Program-made: the position numbers and the translations under genes
The notes under the pieces: generated by a model
Told to the model about the DNA's origin: nothing
The model's database searches: none
Seen by the model: the letters and a program-made list of their open reading frames with translations, nothing else
Assembly: GCA_902799015.1 (NCBI GenBank)
Contig: CADBZI010000017.1
Span: forward strand, 1 to 61,960
Direction of reading: 5' to 3'
Length of the DNA stretch: 61,960 nucleotides
DNA from: an uncultured Lachnospiraceae bacterium
Lineage (GTDB): Bacteria; Bacillota; Clostridia; Lachnospirales; Lachnospiraceae
Part shown: positions 44,734 through 53,825 of the stretch, piece after piece
Position numbering within the stretch: position 1 is the first letter of the stretch
Layout of the letters: each line of letters starts with the position of its first letter

Positions 44734-46378
44734 TGATATTGAACTGAACAGGGATGCGCTGGAGGTTGTCCTGGATGGACAATATGACCTTCTGTTTGCC
44801 GAGAACGGCAAAGAAGCGCTGGAGATCATGCGCATGCACAGGGAAGACCTGTCTATGCTGATTCTGGATCTCAACATGCCGGTCATGAATGGCTATGAGG
44901 TAATGGAGAGGCTCCGGGAAGATGAGCTGCTTCAGCATATTCCCGTGATTGTGCTGACTGCCGACAAGAGCGCAGAACTGCAGGCTCTGCAGATGGGTGC
45001 TGCAGACTTTATCACGAAGCCATTTGACATCCCGGAGATCATCCAGACGCGTGTCAGCAGGATTCTGGAGCTCAGTGAAGGGAAAAAGCTGATCTCTGCC
45101 GCGGAGCGCGACCGGATTACGGGGTTGTATTCGAGAAACTTCTTCTATGAATATGCCAGCAGACTGTTTCAGTATCACACAGAGATGCATATGGATGCGG
45201 CGGTGCTGAACATTGAACAGTTTCACTCTGTCAACGCCGTGAACGGACGCGAGTTCGGAGACAGTGTGCTGAAACGAATCGGAGAAGAGATCCGTGCATT
45301 TATCTCCGGCACACAGGGAATTGCCAGCCGTGTGGAGGCAGATCGCTTTGACCTGTACTGTCTGCATCAGCCGGACTACCGCGCTGTGCTGAACCGGATC
45401 CAGGAGGCGGTCAATCGCCATTCTCCCAATGTCAGCATTCACCTGCGTATGGGTGTCATGCCCTGGCGGGAGGGCGTCGAGCCGGTTCTGATGCTTGACA
45501 GAGCGCAGGCGGCCTGCAACATGGTGCGCGGCAATTATCAGAATCCGCTGATGATCTATAACGAGGAGATGCAGGCACAGGAGCTTATGAACCGGCGCCT
45601 TTTGAATGATCTGAAAAGCGCGGTTTCAGAGCATCAGCTCCAGGTTTACTATCAGCCGAAGTATGATATTCAGTGCGATCCGCCCAGGCTGAGCAGCGCG
45701 GAGGCATTGATCCGCTGGAAGCATCCAGAGCTGGGCATGGTTTCCCCGGGGCAGTTTGTTCCGCTGTTTGAGGGCAACGGGCTGATCAGCAGGGTAGATC
45801 ATTATGTGTGGGAAGAGGCAGCCAGACAGGTACGGGAGTGGAAGGATCGCTACGGATTTGTTTTTCCGGTATCCGTGAATCTGTCCCGGGCGGATGTATT
45901 TGACCCGGCGTTGGTGGACCGCCTTATCCGGCTGATCGAAGAGAACCACCTGGATTACAAGGATATCAAGCTGGAGGTGACGGAGTCCGCCTACACGGAT
46001 AAAGCAAGTACGGTTCTGGAGACGATTCATCGTCTGCGGGAGCTGGGGTTTGAGATTGAGATGGATGATTTCGGATCCGGGTATTCCTCGCTGAACATGC
46101 TGTCTGACATGCCGATTGATGTGCTGAAGATGGATATGAAGTTTGTCCGGAATATTGAGACCAGCGATACGGATATGCGTCTGGTGAAGCTGATCCTGGA
46201 TATCGCGAGGTATCTCGGGGTGAAAGTGGTCGCGGAGGGCGTTGAGACCGAAGGGCAGCTTCGCCTTCTGAAGGATGTGGGCTGTGATCTGATACAGGGC
46301 TTTTATTTTTCCCGACCGGTCCCGCCGGAGGAATTTGAGAAACTGATCGAAAAGGAAATTGCAACGGAAAGGAGCTGA
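44684..46378 (+). CDS. response regulator with degenerate GGDEF and intact EAL domain
   Basis: This 564-residue protein begins in the end of the preceding kinase gene. It has a receiver (ADDIELNRDALEVV, Asp in LILDLNMPVMNG near residue 65), a GGDEF-like domain (about 140-290) and an EAL domain (about 305-555). In the GGDEF part the signature is EADRF instead of GG[DE]EF, so cyclase activity is unlikely. The EAL part keeps EALIRW, KLEVTES, DDFGSGYSSL and AEGVET, so it should degrade cyclic di-GMP. KMDMKF stands where KIDxxF is usual. Output is probably cyclic di-GMP breakdown controlled by the neighbouring kinases. Confidence 0.92.
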   Translation: MIETKQIERPKLILIADDIELNRDALEVVLDGQYDLLFAENGKEALEIMRMHREDLSMLILDLNMPVMNGYEVMERLREDELLQHIPVIVLTADKSAELQALQMGAADFITKPFDIPEIIQTRVSRILELSEGKKLISAAERDRITGLYSRNFFYEYASRLFQYHTEMHMDAAVLNIEQFHSVNAVNGREFGDSVLKRIGEEIRAFISGTQGIASRVEADRFDLYCLHQPDYRAVLNRIQEAVNRHSPNVSIHLRMGVMPWREGVEPVLMLDRAQAACNMVRGNYQNPLMIYNEEMQAQELMNRRLLNDLKSAVSEHQLQVYYQPKYDIQCDPPRLSSAEALIRWKHPELGMVSPGQFVPLFEGNGLISRVDHYVWEEAARQVREWKDRYGFVFPVSVNLSRADVFDPALVDRLIRLIEENHLDYKDIKLEVTESAYTDKASTVLETIHRLRELGFEIEMDDFGSGYSSLNMLSDMPIDVLKMDMKFVRNIETSDTDMRLVKLILDIARYLGVKVVAEGVETEGQLRLLKDVGCDLIQGFYFSRPVPPEEFEKLIEKEIATERS

Positions 46379-46382
46379 TACA

Positions 46383-46757
46383 ATGACGCTGCAGGAACTA
46401 TATGAGAGCATCGGCGGAGATTACAGTCAGGTAATGCGTATCCTCAGAATGGAGAAGCTGGTGGACAAGCATATCCGGAAGTTTTCCCAGAATGGTGTCG
46501 TGGAGCGGCTTCTGGAAGCAGGACAGAGGAAGGATCCGACTGAGCTGTTCGAGGCGTCCCATGCGATGAAGGGGGTCTGCGGCAATCTTGGGCTGAAGGC
46601 TCTGTGTGATCTGGCTTCAGAGATTTCCGAGGAATTTCGTCCCGGCAGTGCGCGGCGGATGAGCGACGAAGAAGTGGACCAGAAGCTTGAGGAAATTGCC
46701 GCATCTTATCAGAAAGTGAAGGAAGGGATTCTTCAGTACGCAGAAGCACTTCAGTGA
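46383..46757 (+). CDS. Hpt domain phosphotransfer protein
   Basis: This 124-residue single-domain protein starts at ATG 46383, with AAAGGAG 8 bases upstream. The phospho-acceptor His60 lies in ASHAMKGVCGNLGL, the HPt core. Helical sequence before and after fits a four-helix bundle. It would shuttle phosphate between receivers of the hybrid kinases here and the receiver of the EAL protein. It lies 4 bases after the EAL gene and 37 bases before the permease-kinase fusion. Confidence 0.9.
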   Translation: MTLQELYESIGGDYSQVMRILRMEKLVDKHIRKFSQNGVVERLLEAGQRKDPTELFEASHAMKGVCGNLGLKALCDLASEISEEFRPGSARRMSDEEVDQKLEEIAASYQKVKEGILQYAEALQ

Positions 46758-46794
46758 GTATGAGCAGTGGGGATGAGGAGAAGGAAAAGAACGA

Positions 46795-49700
46795 ATGGGT
46801 GAGGAGTCATTGATCGAGCGCAATCAGAGGACAGTTCCGTATCTGTCTGTGCCCGGAGCCTGGGCACTGGCGTTTGGAAGCAGTGTCGGGTGGGGTGCTT
46901 TTGTGATGCCCGGAAATACCTTTCTTCCGATTGCGGGACCGGCAGGCGCAGCACTGGGAATTGGCATCGGCGCGCTTGTCATGCTGCTTTTGGGAGCCAA
47001 CTATCACTATCTGATGAACCGGTTCCCGGACGCGGGCGGCACCTATACCTATACCAAGAAGTGCTTTGGCTATGATCATGGCTTTCTGAGCGCCTGGTTT
47101 CTGATTCTGACTTACATTGCCATTATCTGGGCAAATGCGACTGCCCTTCCGCTGATCGCAAGGACTCTTTTGGGAAGCACCTTCCAGTTTGGCTTTGATT
47201 ATGAAATTGCAGGATACCATATCTATATGGGAGAGATTCTGCTGGCCGGAGGCTCTCTGCTGGCCACAGCACTGGCATGCCTTCGGAGGCGTCTGGCGGA
47301 ATCGATTCAGATTATCACGGCTGTACTGTTGCTGATTGCAGTGTTGATCTGCTTTGCTGCGGTCTGGATGAAGTTTTCCGGCGGCGAAGCCTTTCTCAAA
47401 CCGGCGTTTTCCCCGGACCACAGTGCCGTCGGAGGTACTTTCACGATCTTTGCGCTGGCGCCCTGGGCGTATGTGGGGTTTGAGTCAATCTCTCATTCGA
47501 GCGGAGAGATGCGGTTTTCCAGAAAACGTGTCTTTGGGATCCTGACCGCTGCCCTCCTCGCCGCAGCTGCGGCGTACATAGCACTGGCACTTCTGGCCGG
47601 GATGGTACAACCCGAGGGCAATGCTTCCTGGACAGAATACGTGGCGAATCTGGACAGCTATACGGGGCCTGCTTCCCAGCCAACCTTTTTTGCGGCGGAT
47701 GCCGCAATGGGACAGGCTGGCCGGACACTGCTCGGCATCGCTGCGCTTTGCGGCATCGTGACAGGCCTGATCGGCCACTATACGGCGCTCAGCCGTCTGC
47801 TTTCCAATCTGTCCGAGGATAAGATGCTCTCCGCTCAGATCGGAAAGCGGAACCAAAACCAGGTTCCCTCCCGCGCAATCTGGATGATTTTCGGTATTTC
47901 CGTGATCCTTCCGTTTTTCGGAAGGACTGCGATCAGCTGGATTGTCGATGTCACGACGGTAGGCGCGACCATCGCATATGCATTTGCGTCGGCATCGGCA
48001 TGGCGGACAGCGCGCCGTGAAAAGAACCGTCTCATGGAGTTTACGGGGATGGCCGGGTTGATCCTGTCGGCACTGTTCGCGCTGGAATTCCTGATTCCGA
48101 ATATCACCTCCGTGAAAACGCTGGCTACGGAGTCCTATCTGATTCTCGCCGCGTGGGGCATACTGGGCTTCGTGGTCTTTCGGATTGTCCTTGCCAGGGA
48201 TCAGGAGCGAAGACTGGGCCGTTCCATCGTTGCGTGGGTCGTACTTCTTGGATTGATCATTTTTACCTCCAGTGTCTGGGTGCGGCAGACAACGACAGTC
48301 GCTGTCCAGCAGTCGGTTTCCCGGATTGAGGCTGCAGGGGAGGATGTCGCGGTAGGAGAATCCGACCGGAGCCTGACCGAGCAGGAAAAGGAGGACCTGA
48401 GGGAGGCTGTTCTCGAGAAGGAACTGGACAGAGTAGACTTCTCCGTTCATATCAACGGTCTGATTCAGGCTGCGCTGGTGATTGCCGCCCTGATGATCCT
48501 TCTGGACATTTACTCGATTATGCAGAAGCGTGAGAAGCGAACAGAGATCGAGAAGGCACTGGCAGAGGAGAGCAGCCGGGCGAAGACCAGTTTCCTTTCG
48601 AACATGAGCCATGAGATCCGCACGCCGATGAACGCGATCATCGGCTTGGACAATATCGCGCTGCGCGATCCGGATCTTACGCCGAGAACCCGGGAGCATC
48701 TTGAAAAGATCGGATCGAGCGCGAAACACCTCCTTGGGCTGATCAATGATATTCTGGACATGAGCCGGATTGAGTCGGGACGAATGGTCCTGAAGACAGA
48801 GGAATTCTCTTTCCGGGAGTTTTTGGATCAGGTCAATATCATGATCAACGGGCAGTGCCAGGATAAGGGACTGACGTATGAGTGCAGGATTATCGGGCAG
48901 GTTGGTGACTACTATGTGGGAGATGACCTGAAACTGAAGCAGGTGCTGATCAATATTCTGGGAAACTCTGTGAAGTTTACACACTCGCCCGGAGAGGTGA
49001 CACTGTCTGTCGAGGAGATCAGCCGGTCTGAGGGAAGCTGTGTGATGCGCTTCACCATGGCGGACACCGGAATCGGAATGGATGAAGCGTATATCCCCAA
49101 GATCTTTGAAGCATTTTCTCAGGAGGATGCGACCGCTACCAACCGTTATGGAGGAAGCGGTCTTGGCATGTCCATCACCAGGAATTTTGTTGAGATGATG
49201 GGCGGCGGGATCGAGGTAAAGAGCAAGAAGGGGGCCGGATCCACGTTCCTTGTCACGGTTACGCTGGGAACCTCGGACAGACAAGCCTGGACAGGGGAAA
49301 CGATCACATTGCCGCAGGGACTCAGAGCGCTGGTTGCGGATGACGATGAGATCGTTCTGGAGTATGCCCGGATGGTGCTTGCCTCCACCGGGATCCGGAC
49401 AGACACGGTGCAGGATCCGGTCATGGCGCTGGCGCGCCTGAAGGAAGAGATCGAAAAGGGTACGCCATATGACATTCTGATTGTGGATTATAAGATGCCG
49501 CAGATGAATGGACTTGAGCTTGTACGCGGTCTGCGTGCCTTTGACGAAGGAAAGACCGCAGTGATCATGCTGACCGGCTATAACTGGGACATCATCGACG
49601 AGGAGATCAGGGAAAACGGCGTGAGCGGCATCCTGTCGAAGCCGCTGTTTAAGGAGAGCCTGCTTCGGGAGCTGCATCTTGTGCTGGGCGTAAAAGAAAC

Positions 49701-50190
49701 AGACGGAGCACAGGATGCGGATGCAGCGGAAGCAATCACACTGCCGCTTTCCGGGCACAGAGTACTGATGGCGGAGGATGTCGATCAGAATGCAGAGATT
49801 CTTGCCGATCTTCTGGAGCTGGAGGATATGCTCTGTGACCGGGCAGAGAATGGCGAGGTCGCTGTGAAGATGTTCGAAAACAGTGAGAAAGGATTCTATG
49901 ACCTGATCCTGATGGATGTGCGCATGCCGGTGATGGATGGCCTGAGCGCGACGCGTGTGATCCGGGCTCTGGACCGACCGGATGCGAAGACAATCCCGAT
50001 TATCGCCATGACGGCAAATGTATTCGATGAGGATGTAGAGCAGTCGCTGCGCGCAGGCATGAACGCCCATCTTGCCAAGCCGGTGGAGCCGGATAAGCTG
50101 TATGAAACCATAGGCAGGCTGATCGCAGAGGAGCAGTCAAAGCAGAGTCCGGAGGAAAATGCAGGAATACCGGTGAATGTCGGAGCATAA
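46795..50190 (+). CDS. APC-type amino-acid permease fused to a hybrid histidine kinase with two receivers
   Basis: This is one open frame of 1131 residues. Residues about 10-480 are an APC-superfamily transporter ([45 protein letters not shown], about twelve membrane segments). A loop and one more membrane segment follow (about 480-580). Next come HisKA with His606 in [11 protein letters not shown] and a HATPase with [22 protein letters not shown] and [11 protein letters not shown]. Receiver 1 has Asp898 in [12 protein letters not shown]; receiver 2 has Asp1041 in [11 protein letters not shown]. All catalytic and phospho-acceptor residues are present, so it should be an active sensor. The transporter part may act as receptor for an amino acid or may also transport it. 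It ends the phosphorelay cluster with the HPt and EAL proteins. Confidence 0.93.
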   Translation: MGEESLIERNQRTVPYLSVPGAWALAFGSSVGWGAFVMPGNTFLPIAGPAGAALGIGIGALVMLLLGANYHYLMNRFPDAGGTYTYTKKCFGYDHGFLSAWFLILTYIAIIWANATALPLIARTLLGSTFQFGFDYEIAGYHIYMGEILLAGGSLLATALACLRRRLAESIQIITAVLLLIAVLICFAAVWMKFSGGEAFLKPAFSPDHSAVGGTFTIFALAPWAYVGFESISHSSGEMRFSRKRVFGILTAALLAAAAAYIALALLAGMVQPEGNASWTEYVANLDSYTGPASQPTFFAADAAMGQAGRTLLGIAALCGIVTGLIGHYTALSRLLSNLSEDKMLSAQIGKRNQNQVPSRAIWMIFGISVILPFFGRTAISWIVDVTTVGATIAYAFASASAWRTARREKNRLMEFTGMAGLILSALFALEFLIPNITSVKTLATESYLILAAWGILGFVVFRIVLARDQERRLGRSIVAWVVLLGLIIFTSSVWVRQTTTVAVQQSVSRIEAAGEDVAVGESDRSLTEQEKEDLREAVLEKELDRVDFSVHINGLIQAALVIAALMILLDIYSIMQKREKRTEIEKALAEESSRAKTSFLSNMSHEIRTPMNAIIGLDNIALRDPDLTPRTREHLEKIGSSAKHLLGLINDILDMSRIESGRMVLKTEEFSFREFLDQVNIMINGQCQDKGLTYECRIIGQVGDYYVGDDLKLKQVLINILGNSVKFTHSPGEVTLSVEEISRSEGSCVMRFTMADTGIGMDEAYIPKIFEAFSQEDATATNRYGGSGLGMSITRNFVEMMGGGIEVKSKKGAGSTFLVTVTLGTSDRQAWTGETITLPQGLRALVADDDEIVLEYARMVLASTGIRTDTVQDPVMALARLKEEIEKGTPYDILIVDYKMPQMNGLELVRGLRAFDEGKTAVIMLTGYNWDIIDEEIRENGVSGILSKPLFKESLLRELHLVLGVKETDGAQDADAAEAITLPLSGHRVLMAEDVDQNAEILADLLELEDMLCDRAENGEVAVKMFENSEKGFYDLILMDVRMPVMDGLSATRVIRALDRPDAKTIPIIAMTANVFDEDVEQSLRAGMNAHLAKPVEPDKLYETIGRLIAEEQSKQSPEENAGIPVNVGA

Positions 50191-50219
50191 GAATCAGGAA
50201 TTTAGAATCCTGAACCAGG

Positions 50220-50255
50220 AAGCCGCTTCCCGTCTCAAAGACAAAGAAGCGGCTT
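50220..50255. terminator. inverted repeat between convergent genes
   Basis: AAGCCGCTTC (50220-50229) and GAAGCGGCTT (50246-50255) pair perfectly between the fusion-kinase gene and the convergent trpB-like gene. No T-run follows on either strand, so terminator function is only likely from position. Confidence 0.5.
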
Positions 50256-50288
50256 CTGTGCTGCTTATGACTGCTTCGTCAGGCGGGA

Positions 50289-51659
50289 TCAGACTTTCGG
50301 AAGCTTTGCAATGGATGCTGCCAGCTGTTCATCGGTCGGGATCTCGTCGGTCATCTCGCCGTTATGGAACTTCTCGTATGCCACCAGATCGAAGTAGCCG
50401 GTGCCGGTCAGACCGAATACGATGGTCTTTTCTTCTCCGGTTTCTTTGCACTTCATGGCTTCATCAATGGCAACGCGGATTGCATGAGAACTCTCCGGTG
50501 CGGGAAGGATTCCTTCTACGCGGGCGAACTGCTCGGCCGCTTCAAAGACAGAGGTCTGCTCGACGCTTCGAGCCTCCATGAATCCATCGTGATAGAGCTG
50601 TGACAGTGTGGTGCTCATACCGTGGAAGCGCAGGCCGCCTGCGTGGTTCGGCGAAGGAATAAAGCCGCTGCCCAGCGTATACATCTTTGCGAGCGGGCAG
50701 ATCATGCCGGTATCGCAGAAGTCATAGGCGAACGTTCCTCTCGTAAAGCTCGGGCAGGATGCCGGTTCTACGGCGATAATCTGATAATCGGCTTCCCCGC
50801 GGAGCTTTTCGCCCATAAACGGTGCAATCAGGCCGCCAAGGTTGGAACCGCCGCCGGCACAGCCGATGATCATATCCGGCTTGATTCCGTATTTATCCAG
50901 AGCGGTCTTTGTCTCAAGTCCGATGACGGACTGATGCAGCAGAACCTGATTCAGAACACTGCCGAGCACATAGCGGTATCCGGGATTCTTTGTCGCGACT
51001 TCCACTGCCTCGGAGATCGCGCAGCCCAGGCTGCCGGTGGTTCCGGGATGCTCCGCAAGGATCTTCCTTCCGACTTCGGTTGTCTCCGATGGGGAGGGAA
51101 CGACGGAGGCACCATAGGTACGCATGACTTCCCTGCGGAAGGGCTTCTGCTCATAGGAGACCTTGACCATGTACACTTTGCAGTCGAGATCGAAGTAGGA
51201 GCAGGCCATGGACAGGGCGGTTCCCCACTGCCCGGCGCCGGTTTCGGTCGTGACACCCTTCAGCCCCTGCTTCTTCGCGTAGTAAGCCTGGGCAATTGCA
51301 GAATTCAGCTTATGGCTGCCGCTCGTATTATTTCCCTCGAACTTATAGTAGATCTTAGCCGGCGTCTGCAGCTTTTCCTCGAGACAATACGCCCTGACAA
51401 GGGGGGACGGGCGGTACATTTTGTAAAAATCCCGAATCTCAGCCGGAATGTCAATATAGGGCGTTGTTTCATCCAGCTCCTGCTGCACCAGCTCTTCGCA
51501 GAAAATGGGAGACAGCTCCTGTGCGGTAAGCGGCTGCCCGGTTCCCGGATTCAGGAGGGGGGCAGGTTTGTTCTTCATATCAGCCCGCAGGTTGTACCAT
51601 GTTTTCGGCATCTCATCTTCCGTCAGGTAAATCTTGTAGGGGACCTTGTTCTCAGACAT
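50289..51659 (-). CDS. trpB: TrpB-like tryptophan synthase beta chain
   Basis: This 456-residue PLP enzyme starts at ATG 51657-51659 (reverse), with AAGGAG upstream. It resembles the longer TrpB2-type branch. It has RPSPLVRAYCLEEKL, NNTSGSHKLNSAIAQAYYAK with the PLP lysine, TTETGAGQWGTALSMAC, CAGGGSNLGGLIAPF for the phosphate loop, and LTGTGYFDLVAYEKF. It joins indole and serine to form tryptophan, or salvages indole. No trpA or other trp gene is beside it. A tryptophan-type T-box leader controls it, supporting a tryptophan role. Confidence 0.93.
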   Translation of the reverse strand: MSENKVPYKIYLTEDEMPKTWYNLRADMKNKPAPLLNPGTGQPLTAQELSPIFCEELVQQELDETTPYIDIPAEIRDFYKMYRPSPLVRAYCLEEKLQTPAKIYYKFEGNNTSGSHKLNSAIAQAYYAKKQGLKGVTTETGAGQWGTALSMACSYFDLDCKVYMVKVSYEQKPFRREVMRTYGASVVPSPSETTEVGRKILAEHPGTTGSLGCAISEAVEVATKNPGYRYVLGSVLNQVLLHQSVIGLETKTALDKYGIKPDMIIGCAGGGSNLGGLIAPFMGEKLRGEADYQIIAVEPASCPSFTRGTFAYDFCDTGMICPLAKMYTLGSGFIPSPNHAGGLRFHGMSTTLSQLYHDGFMEARSVEQTSVFEAAEQFARVEGILPAPESSHAIRVAIDEAMKCKETGEEKTIVFGLTGTGYFDLVAYEKFHNGEMTDEIPTDEQLAASIAKLPKV

Positions 51660-51716
51660 CGTGTATCTCCTTTCTTGTCGGGAAGGCTTCCTCCTTCCCG
51701 GTGACGGTTTGGGGAC

Positions 51717-52031
51717 AAAAAAAACCTGTCCCCACAGTTGCTGCTGGGACAGGTATGAACACTCATCCTGCGGTGCCACCCGGCTTGGTGCTGTAAAACA
51801 CCCACTTAACGCATACTATCATATGCTGAACTTTGATAACGGAGGTTCCGCTCCGTCTCCCATACTCCGGATCATCCATCCCCGTTTCTGGTCGCCCTCA
51901 GAAGTCCATTCGGCCAAAACACTTTCACTGCAATTCCACCGCCTGCAGCTCTCTGTAGAAAGGAGGTCTTCGCTTACTCACTCTTCCTCAACGGTTTTCA
52001 ACACTTTAACACGCCAAAGAACCCGTGTCAA
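51717..52031 (-). promoter_or_regulatory. tryptophan T-box riboswitch with promoter
   Basis: On the reverse strand a promoter TTGACA (52026-52031) and TAAAGT (52003-52008) with 17-base spacing starts a leader of roughly 280 bases. The T-box sequence GGGTGGCACCGC lies at about 51773-51784. The specifier loop reads GAATGGACTTC, with the UGG (Trp) codon at 51906-51908. A terminator hairpin (51725-51754, arms CCTGTCCC and GGGACAGG) with an eight-base T-run at 51717-51724 ends the leader. Uncharged tRNA(Trp) should favour read-through into the trpB-like gene. Confidence 0.88.
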
Positions 52032-52452
52032 TCACTTTTTCAAAAAAAATAGTATCCCAACAAAAGAATAGCGCGGCACAGGCGATTATGATAATCTATA
52101 TTTTAGAAAAGCAAACTGCTCTGCGCCGGATATGGAGCGGAAAGACTGCAGGGGCATTCTTGATGAGCGGAGGTTTTGGGGTTGTGGAGAGCATCTGGGA
52201 ACCGGATATAAGCCGGCGCAGACATGACCTTTCAAAGACAGTGCAGGTGCTTTTTGCAAGTTTGCTTCCCGTTCCGGGGCCGGTGTTTGACCGGAAGGAA
52301 TGATTAAAAACTTCTTAACACGTTAGCCCACGGGGGATACGATGCGTATAACCCAGTGTCGCAGGAAAAGAGTACAAGACTTCCGGAGAATTCCGGCAGC
52401 GATCAGAATAAAAACGGAAGTATGAAAAAAAGAATCACAAGGAGGAGTCAAA
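52032..52452. other. intergenic region, no gene recognised
   Basis: These 421 bases lie between the T-box promoter and an exported-protein gene. A 92-codon open frame at 52025-52303 shows no recognised domain and no ribosome site, so I leave it out. TATAAC near 52350 may be a -10 element for the next gene. Confidence 0.4.
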
Positions 52453-53382
52453 ATGATTAAGAAATGGATGACAGGTACCGTACTTGCAGCAGCCGTCACA
52501 GCGTTTGGCGCATTCTCCGCAATGGCCGGAGAAACGGCAGTTGACAAACAGGGAATCAAGTTTGAGATTCCGGAAACGATCAGCGACCTTGTAACCGTGG
52601 AAGATGGAGTGGATGAGAACACGATCCTCGCCGTCTATGAGAATGCTTCCGTGGAAGCGGCACAGGCGTTGGGCGAAGAAAACGAAGGGGCCGGCTTCAT
52701 TTTCAGTATCTCGACAATCTCGGAAGAGGAACTGAAGAAATTCCGCTGCGGCGATATGAGCGGCATGGAAGTGTTCGCTGAGGACGAAGATGTCTACTAT
52801 GTGTTTAACCACCCGACGGATGTGCGATTTGTCCGCGAAAGCTATGATGGCGAAGGCATAGAGGAGGAGCAGGAGCATTGGAGCATGATCAACGAGTGGG
52901 CTAATCAGGAGGTTCGCAAGGAGATCCTCGCGAACAATCCGGAACTGGATCCGGAATCCTACACCAACACCTACCTTGATATGCTGCTGGCGCGTGCGGC
53001 TTATGAGCCGGGAACCAAGTATGAGCTGAGATCTCTTGCATATGGCCCTGATCCGCTGGATCCGGCAACGCTTTCTGACAATGACTTTGCCGAAGAGCTT
53101 GCGGAAGACTTCACCTATGAAGAGCTTCCTGACGCGCAGGCACCGGATGGGGAATATGAAGTTCTTGCGTTTGACGTTGACGGGGAAGAGGTGAGATATG
53201 ATTTCTTCCATGCTTCGGACAGCAAGAACCTGATTCGCGAGGTTCGGAAAGTCGGCGAGGAGGAATACGAGACCCTCTACCAGGCAACTGCGAAGGACGC
53301 GGATGATGTCGATGAGACAACGACCGACATTATGGAAGAATGGTGCGCGGCAATCGCAAACGGCGGAGAAGTGGATGACTGA
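52453..53382 (+). CDS. exported acidic protein of unknown function
   Basis: This 309-residue protein starts at ATG 52453, with GGAGGAG 7 bases upstream. A signal peptide ends at AMAGETA. The mature part is highly acidic (many Glu/Asp) with no lipobox cysteine. Patterns such as GIKFEIPETISDLVTVEDG and ILAVYENASVEAAQALG suggest a small alpha/beta domain repeated once, but no family is recognised. It is followed by 440 bases with a peptidase remnant, so it is probably a single-gene unit. Confidence 0.7.
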   Translation: MIKKWMTGTVLAAAVTAFGAFSAMAGETAVDKQGIKFEIPETISDLVTVEDGVDENTILAVYENASVEAAQALGEENEGAGFIFSISTISEEELKKFRCGDMSGMEVFAEDEDVYYVFNHPTDVRFVRESYDGEGIEEEQEHWSMINEWANQEVRKEILANNPELDPESYTNTYLDMLLARAAYEPGTKYELRSLAYGPDPLDPATLSDNDFAEELAEDFTYEELPDAQAPDGEYEVLAFDVDGEEVRYDFFHASDSKNLIREVRKVGEEEYETLYQATAKDADDVDETTTDIMEEWCAAIANGGEVDD

Positions 53383-53451
53383 TCTTTCCTCTTCCGCCAT
53401 GTGGTGAGGCAGCCCGGCAGGGCAGCATAAAAAAAGACAGAATGAAGCGGG

Positions 53452-53473
53452 GGGCAATCACATGTGATTGCCC
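53452..53473. repeat. 22-base perfect palindrome
   Basis: GGGCAATCACA and TGTGATTGCCC form an uninterrupted 22-base palindrome just downstream of the exported-protein gene. It could be a regulator site or act as a weak terminator; no long T-run follows. Confidence 0.55.
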
Positions 53474-53479
53474 TCTAAT

Positions 53480-53722
53480 ACTAGAGGCTTACAGTGCGGA
53501 ACGGATCTTGAGTCAGACTCCGGTGCGGGAACATTTAATCTGAAGGGCATAGCAGATACGATACCGAATGACTGTGTGAACCTGCTGGTACAGACCGGAG
53601 GAACGAGACAATGGGATCCGGGAGATGATCTGGGCTTTGAGATTGCAAATGACAAGCTGCAGCGCTGATACTATGGCGAGGACGGATTTGTCCTGGCGGA
53701 TGAGACGGAGGCTGCACCCCAC
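53480..53722 (+). pseudogene. remnant of a clostripain-like (peptidase C11) gene
   Basis: One frame reads GTDLESDSGAGTFNLKGIAD, then VNLLVQTGGTRQWD, which resembles the start of the clostripain family (DLES..GAAT.DL.E and QTGG..W). A TGA at 53666-53668 interrupts the frame, where the family would have QRW-Y; it continues YYGEDGFVLADETEAA to a stop at 53720-53722. There is no start codon with a ribosome site, and the catalytic region is missing. It is probably a decayed fragment. The match is by eye only. Confidence 0.5.
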
Positions 53723-53825
53723 TGAGGTTGTAAATCACGGTGGAAAGACCTATACTGAAAAGAACGAGGTGTGTACCCGATTGGTGTAGCAAATGTAAAA
53801 TACGATCAACAAAGGAGGAGCTGTT

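Noticed and set aside
47485-50070. 861-codon open frame on the - strand opposite the permease-kinase fusion
   Set aside because: It mirrors the codon bias of the real gene on the + strand; the + frame has full kinase and receiver motifs.
52025-52303. 92-codon open frame downstream of the T-box promoter
   Set aside because: No ribosome site and no family resemblance, and it begins within the trpB promoter region.
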